DNA of 40,286 nt from DATIJJ01 sp964612855 (GTDB lineage: Bacteria > Pseudomonadota > Gammaproteobacteria > DSM-16500). The notes below the pieces were generated by a model that was not told where the DNA came from, searched no databases, and saw nothing but the letters and a program-made list of their open reading frames with translations. Positions 8,796-16,437 of this stretch are shown one piece after another. A program made the position numbers and the translations under genes. The stretch lies in the NCBI GenBank assembly GCA_964612855.1, contig CAZTDR010000019.1, positions 1-40,286 on the forward strand, written 5' to 3'. How positions within the stretch are numbered: position 1 is the stretch's first letter; the number at the start of each line of letters is the position of its first letter.

Positions 8796-9185
8796 ATGCG
8801 CATATTAATTCTCTTCAGTTTGCTTATTTTACTCACCTCTTGTGCAACAACCAACTATTATAATCATACAATTAATACCTGGCGCGGCAGTAACAGCAAA
8901 AGCCTCATTGCAAGCTGGGGGCAGCCCAACCAAATTATCCAATCGGCTAGTGGAGGATCCGCACTGATTTACACCACTCAGCCGACCTCCATTGGTTACA
9001 ACAATTATCAAAATGTCGTGTATGCCGCCGGTCGTAGAGGAAGAGTGATCGCAGCCCAAGTTCCGACCAATCAGCCGCAAGCTAATTTGGTGGGCTGTAC
9101 TACGATATTTGAGACAAATACGCAAAGCATCATTACCGGCACCCGCTTTTTTGGGGGGGATTGTGTGGGAAATGCTAAGAAGTGA
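8796..9185 (+). CDS. Small outer-membrane or periplasmic lipoprotein, function unknown
   Basis: A 129-residue protein with a lipoprotein signal: MRILILFSLLILLTSCATT, where the lipobox LTSC places the acylated cysteine at position 16. The mature part begins NYYNHTINTWRGSN and continues KSLIASWGQPNQII, resembling the short 'W-G-x-P' segment found in many small lipoproteins whose job is unknown. Two further cysteines (GCTTIF and GDCVG) could form a disulfide. A GAGGTG ribosome site sits 7 nt before the ATG. It is divergent from waaG with only 45 bp between, so the two may share regulation. I do not recognise a specific family. Confidence 0.75.
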   Translation: MRILILFSLLILLTSCATTNYYNHTINTWRGSNSKSLIASWGQPNQIIQSASGGSALIYTTQPTSIGYNNYQNVVYAAGRRGRVIAAQVPTNQPQANLVGCTTIFETNTQSIITGTRFFGGDCVGNAKK

Positions 9186-9186
9186 C

Positions 9187-9306
9187 CAAGAATGTAGGGG
9201 GGATGAGATGCGCGCTTTTCGCATCGTAATCCAAGCTATGCTGCGATGGGTTATATTTGGTGGATTACGATGCGAAAAGCGCATCTAATCCACCCTACGT
9301 TTCTTG
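9187..9306. repeat. Full-length palindromic repeat of family A, about 120 bp
   Basis: Long inverted arms (about 9187-9234 and 9257-9306) run from CAAGAATGTAGG to the complementary CCTACGTTTCTTG and contain the ATGCGxTTTTCGCAT core and its complement. The arms pair imperfectly around a loop near 9235-9256. It fills most of the gap between the lipoprotein gene and the next promoter. Shorter copies lie at 1-20, 12734-12774, 34776-34815 and 36089-36130. Confidence 0.8.
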
Positions 9307-9326
9307 CTATAGAATTGATGCAGCTA

Positions 9327-9356
9327 TTGACCCCCTTAAGCTCATTCTGTTATATT
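9327..9356 (+). promoter_or_regulatory. Probable sigma-70 promoter of the DUF3298 gene
   Basis: TTGACC (9327-9332) and TATATT (9351-9356) are 18 bp apart. A 12-bp direct repeat ATTCTGTTATAT at 9344-9355 and 9368-9379 overlaps the -10 and the start region. Confidence 0.5.
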
Positions 9357-9390
9357 TTTGTGCACTTATTCTGTTATATAAGGCCCATTT

Positions 9391-10248
9391 ATGAAAAAAA
9401 TAATAGCACCGGCTCTTCTGATCACTACCTTCTTAGCAACCACGAGTTTTGCAGAACCCGTTACCGATACCGGATTTGATATATCCCCTTCCGGCACGGC
9501 AAGCGTGGTCGCTTCGCAGCCTTTACCAGAATCGGTGTCTATCGATAAAAACATGGAAATTGTAGCGACGACTAAGCATGAAGAAAATGCTGAAATGGCG
9601 TATACGATTGATGTTATTTATCCTGTTATTAGTGGTGCTAATTTATCACCCGCCGCAAAGGAATTTAATCGGTTAGTGGATGAAATGGTCACAAAAAACA
9701 TGACGCAATTTAAAAATTATGTCAAAGCCGATATGCCGCACATGCAAACCCTGCCTGCAGGAACTAAGCATAATAATTTACACATCGACTATGGCATCGA
9801 TGTGATTAAGCCTGTCAATCAAACCTTAATAAGTTTGCGTTTATCTATCGAGGGTATGCAAGCGGGTAGAGCACATCCTTATCATTCGCATGAAGTATTA
9901 AATTTTGATTTGACGCAAGGTAAAGCGCTTACTTTGAAAAATCTTTTCAAAACACGCGCCAATTATTTGAATGTGATAGCAAAATATTCCAGTAAATCCC
10001 TGAACGAAAAATTGAAAGATAAATGGATGATTAATGATGGTACGGCTCCACTTGCGAAAAATTATCAAACCTGGAACCTTGAAGATGATGGGATTTTAAT
10101 TACCTTTAATGAATATCAAGTTGCGCCGTATTCTTACGGCGTGCAAGAAGTAGAAGTGCCCTACTATGCATTGAAAAATTTGCTAGCGGCGAATTCGCCT
10201 GTTGCATCCTGCGGGAAAGATAAAACGGGGTGTACGGTTGAAAAATAA
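9391..10248 (+). CDS. Periplasmic DUF3298-type (RsiV/PdaC-like) protein
   Basis: A 285-residue exported protein. The signal peptide MKKIIAPALLITTFLATTSFA is cut after AFA. The mature protein resembles the DUF4163/DUF3298 pair found in RsiV and PdaC: IDVIYPVISGANLSPAAKEF near the start, then HEVLNFDLTQGKALTLKNLF, and the hallmark ILITFNEYQVAPYSYGV near the C-terminus, followed by VEVPY. In other bacteria this region binds muramyl glycans or lysozyme or accompanies deacetylase domains; here no catalytic domain is attached, so the role is unknown. Two cysteines (SCGKDKTGC) close the protein. It appears monocistronic, with its own promoter upstream and a palindrome immediately after the stop. Confidence 0.8.
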   Translation: MKKIIAPALLITTFLATTSFAEPVTDTGFDISPSGTASVVASQPLPESVSIDKNMEIVATTKHEENAEMAYTIDVIYPVISGANLSPAAKEFNRLVDEMVTKNMTQFKNYVKADMPHMQTLPAGTKHNNLHIDYGIDVIKPVNQTLISLRLSIEGMQAGRAHPYHSHEVLNFDLTQGKALTLKNLFKTRANYLNVIAKYSSKSLNEKLKDKWMINDGTAPLAKNYQTWNLEDDGILITFNEYQVAPYSYGVQEVEVPYYALKNLLAANSPVASCGKDKTGCTVEK

Positions 10249-10251
10249 AAG

Positions 10252-10280
10252 TGTAGGGCATGGCATGCCATGCCCTGGGC
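10252..10280. repeat. Palindromic repeat (family B), GGGCATGGC type
   Basis: A perfect 20-bp palindrome at 10256-10275 (GGGCATGGCA and its complement) is preceded by TGTA. It follows the DUF3298 stop by a few bases and could serve as a 3' hairpin for that transcript. Confidence 0.75.
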
Positions 10281-10311
10281 AGCACAAAAATTTTTGTTCT
10301 TTATGAGTCAC

Positions 10312-10436
10312 GGCTCTTGCAGGGGCAGACCCGCGTGTCCGCCCGGACTTTACGGTTGAAGCCGCTGGGCGGACACACGGGTCCGCCCCTACAATTCTGG
10401 TAATTTATAAAGAATTAAATTATTGTCCCCTACAGA
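10312..10436. repeat. Palindromic repeat (family C) within MITE-like ends
   Basis: The core is an inverted repeat of 24-25 bp arms (10321-10344 and 10367-10391) built on GGGCGGACAC and its complement, ending in CCCCTACA. Outside it, CTCTTGCAGGGGCA at the left and TGTCCCCTACAGAG at the right are imperfect inverted repeats resembling the ends of the element at 24578-24686. No flanking duplication was found here. Confidence 0.6.
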
Positions 10437-10461
10437 GAAAATCCACCAACTCATACTGCCT

Positions 10462-10495
10462 CTTAATACACATTTAAGCAAATGTGTTCTATAAT
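10462..10495 (+). promoter_or_regulatory. Strong promoter with a PmrA-box-like tandem site, upstream of the helical-repeat gene
   Basis: The -10 TATAAT (10490-10495) is perfect and a -35 TACACA (10467-10472) lies 17 bp upstream. Two YTTAAK half-sites, CTTAAT (10462-10467) and TTTAAG (10473-10478), are spaced 11 bp apart. That is the spacing of the PmrA box that controls Dot/Icm effectors in Legionella and Coxiella. The outer TT positions of that consensus are not kept. The same stretch also holds a perfect dyad ACACATTT-N4-AAATGTGT (10468-10487). Binding by either kind of regulator is inference. Confidence 0.5.
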
Positions 10496-10530
10496 TTGTA
10501 CATATTTCTTACCTAGTAGTGAATCCCCTT

Positions 10531-11820
10531 ATGCAAAGAGTTCATATTGAAAAAAAACAAGAAGATAACTCTAAAAAAGCTGAAGGAACATTGCAATCTC
10601 TGGATTTGTTGGCTATAAAACAAGAAAATTGCATACTACACTTACAAGTCGCTTGCGAAGCTTATCAAGTCGCTGATACACACAAAAAAATGAGCCTGGT
10701 TGAACGTATTTTAGACCTGGTTAAGACTCTACCCTTGGTGTTTGAATCTCACTTGCCCAATCCCTTTGATAAAGCCATTGAGCGTTGTCATAAGTTTTTA
10801 CAGAGGCACACATTACCTTTAGCACAACAAAAAGCAATTCAAAAGGTTATTGATACTTTATTAGAAGCTGAGCAAGATCAATTGAGAAAAAACGACTATG
10901 TCGAAAATTTAAATAATGCGTGTTTGCTATATCAAACGGAACCTGATAATGCGCTCGGGATAATTGCTTCGTTAATGCAAAACTCGCCTTTTGCGATAGG
11001 CTCTCAAGCTATTGCCCTGGAAAATAAAATTTCATATTGCTTGGCGCATTTAAACTTAAAGGATTTATCAGCAGATCACAAAAAGGTATTTGATGCAGTA
11101 ATGAAAATTTTACTTACTCAAGATTCGTTCGAAAAAACCTTGTATAGAAAAAAATTAACGGCTGCATGTAAGTCTTATCGCCTGTCTGTTAACGAAAATG
11201 ATAAGCGTAAGATCATAAGTGAGCTTTGTCTTTTGCTATTAGATTCCCCTTTCGGGAAAATAAGATCAATACCAATATCTTCAAAGGAGTCACTTGAAGA
11301 TACCGCAATAAAATATTGTGATGAACATTTGAAATTTCTTCATCCCTCATCCTTATACAGCCTGGCATTTAAAGAAGCAAAAAAGGTTTTAATTGCCGAC
11401 ATCAAAAATGAAAAAGAAAGACGCTACATTCAAGAATTGCAGGAAGCTTGTAGCACTTACTATTCATCAGATGATCCTGCTCTTAAAAGCAAAGCAATCG
11501 ATGCTCTTTATCATTTAATTCAGCATTCTCCTTTTCTTGATGCGCGCTCACCAGTAGCGAAAAAAATATCGGTCGAGCAGGGCAAAAAATGTTGTCAGGC
11601 GCATTTGACGCTTTCTTTATCGCCGATACAAAAAGAAGCATTAAACCGAGCAGAAAAAATTTTTGATGAAGCAAGAATTATGGCGCAACCCTACAAACCA
11701 TACCTAATATTTATGGCGTATAAACAGCAAAAATCAAAAGGCGTTCGAATAAACAAGGACAAAAACACAAAAGATGAAAGCATTGTCAGACCACACAGCC
11801 CTTCTTCTCGTGCAAGCTAA
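10531..11820 (+). CDS. Orphan all-helical protein with four repeats of about 85-95 residues, candidate secreted effector
   Basis: A 429-residue protein of no family I recognise. After a polar N-terminus it contains four imperfect repeats, each starting Y/C-x3-L-x2-AC-x2-Y and continuing to a NPF or SPF tripeptide, then C-x2-HL and a long helix. Examples are YVENLNNACLLY...NSPF, YRKKLTAACKSY...DSPF and YIQELQEACSTY...HSPF. The tail KDESIVRPHSPSSRAS is polar, with small residues and acidic positions, as in many Dot/Icm substrates. There is no signal peptide or membrane segment. It is flanked by repeats on the left and converges on plsC. A GTG at 10519 would add four residues; neither start has a clear ribosome site. 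The effector role is inference. Confidence 0.75.
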   Translation: MQRVHIEKKQEDNSKKAEGTLQSLDLLAIKQENCILHLQVACEAYQVADTHKKMSLVERILDLVKTLPLVFESHLPNPFDKAIERCHKFLQRHTLPLAQQKAIQKVIDTLLEAEQDQLRKNDYVENLNNACLLYQTEPDNALGIIASLMQNSPFAIGSQAIALENKISYCLAHLNLKDLSADHKKVFDAVMKILLTQDSFEKTLYRKKLTAACKSYRLSVNENDKRKIISELCLLLLDSPFGKIRSIPISSKESLEDTAIKYCDEHLKFLHPSSLYSLAFKEAKKVLIADIKNEKERRYIQELQEACSTYYSSDDPALKSKAIDALYHLIQHSPFLDARSPVAKKISVEQGKKCCQAHLTLSLSPIQKEALNRAEKIFDEARIMAQPYKPYLIFMAYKQQKSKGVRINKDKNTKDESIVRPHSPSSRAS

Positions 11821-11851
11821 AAATCATATTTCGAGAAGACATGCAGGAAGT

Positions 11852-12598
11852 TCACTCGGAAGACTCTGCCTCCATTTTCTTAATCGTTCCCTCAATCCAT
11901 TCTTTTACTTCGCCCAACACTTCTTCCACCTGCCTTCCTTTTGTCTCAATCAATGGCCCAATCACCATTTGAATCGTGCCCGGTTTTTTAATAAACCCTC
12001 TTTTAGGCCAAAAACGGCCCGCATTATGCGCCACAGGAATCACCGGATAGCCGGTTTCTATCGCTAACCGAACACCACCTGGCTTGTATTTACCAATCTC
12101 GCCGTAAGGAATGCGCGTACCTTCGGGAAAAACAATAATCCAGCGCCCTGCATCAAGACAGGCTTTTCCTTTGCGGATAATTTGCTCCATCGCATTGGAT
12201 TTTTTTTTGCGATTGATTGCAATCGGCTCAACTGCTGCCAATCCCCACCCAAAAAAAGGCACCCATAACAATTCGCGTTTTAAAATGATCGCGGCTTGAT
12301 GAAAAATGGTGGGTAAATAGAAAGTTTCCCAGGTCGATTGGTGTTTAGATAAAACAATGCCATTTCGATTGCTCGGGATATTTTCTAGTCCGGTTACTCG
12401 ATAACTCACACGACATATGATTCTTAGCATATCCAAAATAAAACCAGTAAATCCTGCGATCATTGCATAGCGATAGCGGAGAGGAAAAGCAAATGCCAGA
12501 ATACACAAAAAACTATAAAAGATGACAGATAGAGTCATTAAAATGGTAAAAACCAGGGAACGCAAAAACAAATTTATCCATTGCAATACATTAATCAT
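11852..12598 (-). CDS. plsC: 1-acyl-sn-glycerol-3-phosphate acyltransferase (PlsC family)
   Basis: A 248-residue membrane acyltransferase that makes phosphatidic acid from lysophosphatidic acid. An N-terminal hydrophobic region (about residues 8-45) anchors it. The acyltransferase blocks are present: SKHQSTWETF (the HX4D/E site, with E as in many proteobacterial homologues), the EGTR block in VFPEGTRIPYGEIG, then YKPGGVRLAIETGYPVIPV. An AAAGGAG ribosome site lies 8 nt upstream of the ATG. It follows gmhB in the same direction with a 161-bp gap holding a palindromic repeat; the glyQ-glyS-gmhB-plsC order is common in gammaproteobacteria. Confidence 0.92.
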   Translation of the reverse strand: MINVLQWINLFLRSLVFTILMTLSVIFYSFLCILAFAFPLRYRYAMIAGFTGFILDMLRIICRVSYRVTGLENIPSNRNGIVLSKHQSTWETFYLPTIFHQAAIILKRELLWVPFFGWGLAAVEPIAINRKKKSNAMEQIIRKGKACLDAGRWIIVFPEGTRIPYGEIGKYKPGGVRLAIETGYPVIPVAHNAGRFWPKRGFIKKPGTIQMVIGPLIETKGRQVEEVLGEVKEWIEGTIKKMEAESSE

Positions 12599-12733
12599 TT
12601 ATTTTCTCCTTTAATAATGGAGCGTGCGCCTTGTATTTTTTGCGCCATCATCACAAAATCAAATTGGCTTTTACAGCACTGTCGTGATGTGAGTGGTAGG
12701 TTGGTGGCATGGGTTTTCCTAACGGGTTAAGTT

Positions 12734-12774
12734 GGTGGATTACGACGCAAAAAACGCGTCTAATCCACCCTACC
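12734..12774. repeat. Palindromic repeat (family A) supplying the gmhB stop codon
   Basis: GGTGGATTACGACGC and GCGTCTAATCCACC arms flank a short A-rich loop. On the minus strand the repeat's GTGGATTAG contains the TAG (12760-12762) that ends gmhB, so the last few residues (GRVD) come from the repeat. The rest of the 161-bp gap to plsC shows only the plsC ribosome site. Confidence 0.8.
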
Positions 12775-13305
12775 ATGGGACTGTTGTTTCAAAAGCACGT
12801 ACTCAACAGCTTCTGCCAAATTTGCAAATTGCGGGACATTTTCCATTTCGACTTTTGCCAATCCGGTCGCCACTAACAAGGGTTTGCAACCAGCTGCTCT
12901 TGCCGCTTGCACATCGGAAACTTTGTCTCCTATTAAAAACACTTCTGCTAAATTGACTGCGTACTTTTTTTGAATATCCAATAACAAACCCGGTTTGGGC
13001 TTACGGCAACGGCAATGTTCTTCTGGATGGTGCGGACAAAAAAGTACTTCTTTGATATGACCGTCGACTTGGGCCAATTCTGCAAACATTTTTTCGTGAA
13101 TCAAATCCAATATATTCGCGTCATAATAACCACGCGCAATACCGGATTGATTCGTGACAACCAAGACACTAAAACCGGCGTGATTAAGATCAGCAATGGC
13201 TTCCAGACTGCCTGGAATGGCATGCCATTCATCGGGCGATTTAATATAGTCGACTGAGTCGTAGTTAATCACACCATCACGATCTAAAATAATAAATTTT
13301 TTCAT
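12760..13305 (-). CDS. gmhB: D-glycero-beta-D-manno-heptose-1,7-bisphosphate 7-phosphatase
   Basis: A 181-residue HAD phosphatase of ADP-heptose synthesis, removing the C7 phosphate before adenylylation; it supplies heptose for the LPS inner core that WaaP and WaaG modify. The catalytic DxD lies in ILDRDGVIN, followed by VVTNQSGIARGYY, the zinc-binding loop CPHHPEEHCRCRKPKPG (one His and three Cys), and GDKVSDVQAARAAG as the acidic motif. The start overlaps the glyS stop by 4 nt (ATGA), so it is likely coupled. Its final residues and stop codon lie in a palindromic repeat. Confidence 0.94.
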   Translation of the reverse strand: MKKFIILDRDGVINYDSVDYIKSPDEWHAIPGSLEAIADLNHAGFSVLVVTNQSGIARGYYDANILDLIHEKMFAELAQVDGHIKEVLFCPHHPEEHCRCRKPKPGLLLDIQKKYAVNLAEVFLIGDKVSDVQAARAAGCKPLLVATGLAKVEMENVPQFANLAEAVEYVLLKQQSHGRVD

Positions 13306-15374
13306 TGTAATAAGGCAATGTCCGCTACATTTAAAAAAAGTTCACGTAATTGTTTTAACATTAATAATCTATTTTCGCGCCGCTCTTGATCTTCTGCCAT
13401 CACCATCACGTTATCAAAAAAATTATCGACAGGCTCACGCAAGCCAGCAAGCTCGGCAAGCACCTCGGTATAATTGTGATTTGCAGAAAAAGTCGAAACG
13501 GTTTTTTGTTTTTCAGCCAACTTCGCCACTAACGCACGCTCAGCATCATGTTCAAATAATTGCGCGTTGATTTGCTGGGCCTGGATCGCTTTATCCGATT
13601 TCGCTAAAATATTGCTGACGCGCTTATTTGCTACGCTGAGAGAGGCGGCCTCAGGTAAATTTTTAAAATGTTGGACCGCCTGAATACGCATATGAATATC
13701 GTAAGGATTGAAAATATTTAATGCAGCAACCGAGGCAAGCACATCCAGGGAAACGCCCTGATCTTGGTACCAAGGCTTTAATCTTTCAAAAATAAATTCT
13801 AAAACCTGACAAATAACGTCCCGGTTTTCCAACTTTTCCGCATACTGCTTTGTGGTAAATTCAATTAATTCCCGCAAATCCAGATTCAAGTTTTTCTCGA
13901 TTAAAATACGCAAGATACCTAGCGCAGCACGGCGTAACGCAAAAGGGTCTTTATCACCGGTTGGGATTTGATGAATACCAAAAATTCCAACGAGCGTATC
14001 CAAGCGATCAGCTAAGGCAACGGCTTGTCCCAACACGGTGCTAGGCAATTGATCACCGGAAAAGCGCGGCATGTATTGCTCATTTAACGCCTGGGCGACA
14101 GCTTCCGTTTCGCCCTCTTGTTTAGCATAATAATATCCCATGACTCCTTGCAACTCGGGAAACTCCCCTACCATTTGCGTGGTTAAATCGGCTTTCGCTA
14201 AAAATCCGGCTCGTGCTGCTTGCTTTTCATCGGCTTGCAATTGTTGGCCAATATGAGCGGCAAGGGCGGAAATGCGCTGAGATTTTTCATGTAGCGTGCC
14301 TAATTTGGCTTGAAATAAACTGTGTTTTAAATCTTCCACCCGATCAATTAACTTGCGTTTTTTGTCGGTTGAAAAAAAGAAAGCAGCATCGGCTAAACGT
14401 GCACGCAAAACGCGTTCATTTCCCGCAATCACGCTTTGTTTATCTCGACTTTCAATGTTGCTGATCGCAACAAAAAAAGGTTTGAGTTTTTGTGCTTGAT
14501 CGGTGACGGGAAAATAACGTTGATGATCTTGCATAGCAGCAATGAGAGCTTCAGCAGGCACGTCTAAAAATGCAGGATCAAAACTGCCGCAAAAAGCCAC
14601 GGGCCATTCGACGAGCCCCGTCACTTCATCCAATAAATCTTCGTTAATCAATACGTGTTCTTGCACAGCTTGCTTTGCGATAGCGCGAATTTTTTCTTTA
14701 CGCTCGGCAAAGTCAACCATCACATATTTTTTTTCTAAGGTTTTTGCATAACGTGCAGGGTTCGCAATTGAAATCCAGCCTTTACTATGAAAACGATGTC
14801 CTTCTGTTAAACGATTCGTACGACAACCGAGAATGGTTGCGTCAATCACGTCATCACCATACAGCAAAATGACTGAACGCACCGGCCGGGTAAATTCAAC
14901 TGTACCCTGACCCCAGCGCATTCGCTTTGGAATAGGCAGCGCCGCTACCGCCTGCCCTATGATATCAGGCAAGAGTTCTTGCACTGTTTTTCCTAATACG
15001 GATTGTTGATAACCGACCCATGTGCCTTGAGGTGTTTTCAAGGCAATAAGTTGCTCCGGTGTGACGCCGCAAGATTTTGCAAACCCCATACAAGCAGGTG
15101 TGGGCTTACCTTCTTTATCAAATGCCGCCTCCCATGCAGGACCTTTTTTTTCTACGGTGGTATCGGGTTGTTTGGCGGTAAGTTTTTTTACGATGACAGC
15201 TAATCGACGAGGTGTCGCGAAATAATGCGCTTCTCGATAACGCAATTCCATCTTATCAAATCGTGTTTTAATTTCTGCTAAAAAACTTTCCCCCAAACGA
15301 CGTAATGCTTTAGGGGGTAATTCTTCAGTGTGGATTTCAACTAAAAAATCCTTCTGCTCAACGGCTTGCCGCAT
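13302..15374 (-). CDS. glyS: Glycine--tRNA ligase beta subunit
   Basis: The 690-residue beta subunit of the bacterial alpha2beta2 glycyl-tRNA synthetase, which carries tRNA recognition. It begins KDFLVEIHTEELPPKALRRL, the family signature, and includes KKGPAW, GHRFHSKG, LLDEVTGLVEWP, PVTDQAQKLKPFFVAISNI, an HD-like region and a C-terminal anticodon-binding domain (NFFDNVMVMAED). Length matches E. coli GlyS (689). Its start overlaps glyQ by 17 nt and its stop overlaps gmhB by 4 nt, giving one tight operon. Confidence 0.97.
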   Translation of the reverse strand: MRQAVEQKDFLVEIHTEELPPKALRRLGESFLAEIKTRFDKMELRYREAHYFATPRRLAVIVKKLTAKQPDTTVEKKGPAWEAAFDKEGKPTPACMGFAKSCGVTPEQLIALKTPQGTWVGYQQSVLGKTVQELLPDIIGQAVAALPIPKRMRWGQGTVEFTRPVRSVILLYGDDVIDATILGCRTNRLTEGHRFHSKGWISIANPARYAKTLEKKYVMVDFAERKEKIRAIAKQAVQEHVLINEDLLDEVTGLVEWPVAFCGSFDPAFLDVPAEALIAAMQDHQRYFPVTDQAQKLKPFFVAISNIESRDKQSVIAGNERVLRARLADAAFFFSTDKKRKLIDRVEDLKHSLFQAKLGTLHEKSQRISALAAHIGQQLQADEKQAARAGFLAKADLTTQMVGEFPELQGVMGYYYAKQEGETEAVAQALNEQYMPRFSGDQLPSTVLGQAVALADRLDTLVGIFGIHQIPTGDKDPFALRRAALGILRILIEKNLNLDLRELIEFTTKQYAEKLENRDVICQVLEFIFERLKPWYQDQGVSLDVLASVAALNIFNPYDIHMRIQAVQHFKNLPEAASLSVANKRVSNILAKSDKAIQAQQINAQLFEHDAERALVAKLAEKQKTVSTFSANHNYTEVLAELAGLREPVDNFFDNVMVMAEDQERRENRLLMLKQLRELFLNVADIALLQ

Positions 15375-16284
15375 GCTTTTTATCCTGTAATAAAGGAAAA
15401 TTTAACGCTGCTCGTACATTAAAATAACTTTCCGCCACCAATTTGGTTAAGCGACGAATTTTTAAAATGTAATGTTGTCGCTCAGTTACCGAAATTGCAC
15501 GGCGCGCATCCAATAAATTAAATGTGTGTGACGCTTTTAATGCCATTTCATAGGCGGGCAAGGGTAATCCTGCTTCAATCAAGCGAATACTTTCTTGCTC
15601 TAAGGTGTGAAACTGGTTGAACAACATTTCTGTATTGGCGATTTCAAAATTATATTTGGACATTTCTACTTCATTTTGATGAAACACATCACCATAAGTC
15701 ACGATGCCCGTCGGCGTTTTACTCCACACTAAATCGTAAAAAGTATCGATGCCTTGTAAGGGCAAAGCTAATCGTTCAAGGCCATACGTAATTTCACCTG
15801 TCACGGGCTTACACTCCAAGCCACCCACTTGCTGAAAATAGGTAAACTGGGTGACTTCCATACCATTCAACCAAACTTCCCAACCCAAACCCCATGCGCC
15901 TAGAGTGGGCGATTCCCAATTGTCTTCAACAAACCGTACATCGTCGATGAGGGGGTCAATGCCTAATGCACGCAGCGAATCGAGATACAATTCTTGAATA
16001 TTGTCGGGAGACGGTTTTAAAACCACTTGAAACTGATAGTAATGTTGCACCCGATTCGGATTTTCGCCATAACGACCATCCGCAGGACGACGACTCGGCT
16101 GCACATAAGCTGCGCGCCACGGCTCAGGACCAATTGCGCGTAAAAAAGTGGCTGGATGAAAGGTGCCCGCGCCCACTTCCATATCAAACGGTTGTACAAG
16201 AACGCAGCCCTGCTCAGCCCAAAAAGCTTGAAGCGTGGCAATCATCCCTTGTAATGTTTTGACGTCATGGGTGATTTTTTTCAT
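15358..16284 (-). CDS. glyQ: Glycine--tRNA ligase alpha subunit
   Basis: The 308-residue catalytic (class II) alpha subunit of glycyl-tRNA synthetase. The sequence is typical throughout: TLQAFWAEQGCVLVQPFDMEVGAGTFHPATFLRAIG, PSRRPADGRYGENPNR, DNWESPTLGAWGLGWE and GGLECKPVTGEITYGLERLA. First gene of glyQ-glyS-gmhB-plsC on the minus strand. The 153-bp gap upstream, shared with divergent prlC, contains a short remnant of the CCCCTACA repeat end near 16311-16320 and is otherwise AT-rich promoter sequence. Confidence 0.97.
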   Translation of the reverse strand: MKKITHDVKTLQGMIATLQAFWAEQGCVLVQPFDMEVGAGTFHPATFLRAIGPEPWRAAYVQPSRRPADGRYGENPNRVQHYYQFQVVLKPSPDNIQELYLDSLRALGIDPLIDDVRFVEDNWESPTLGAWGLGWEVWLNGMEVTQFTYFQQVGGLECKPVTGEITYGLERLALPLQGIDTFYDLVWSKTPTGIVTYGDVFHQNEVEMSKYNFEIANTEMLFNQFHTLEQESIRLIEAGLPLPAYEMALKASHTFNLLDARRAISVTERQHYILKIRRLTKLVAESYFNVRAALNFPLLQDKKHAASR

Positions 16285-16437
16285 GTGTGGCTCGCTTAAA
16301 TTATTAATTTGCCCCTACAAGCCGCGTTGTGTTAAGAGGGACTTTAATTTAGAGCTGAAAAGTATACCTTTTAACGATGATAATTTTAATGCTTTTTTGG
16401 TATGCTAACGATTTAATCATAAGCAGTGTACCTCACT

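Noticed and set aside
9187..9306. Repeated palindromes considered as a CRISPR array
   Set aside because: Copies are scattered over the window, are not regularly spaced, and there are no cas genes.
10519..10530. GTG start for the helical-repeat gene
   Set aside because: No ribosome site supports it and the ATG four codons later is as well placed relative to the promoter; kept as an alternative only.
16285..16437. Possible small RNA or riboswitch (T-box like) upstream of glyQ
   Set aside because: No T-box or glycine-riboswitch features were seen; only a short repeat remnant and AT-rich promoter sequence.
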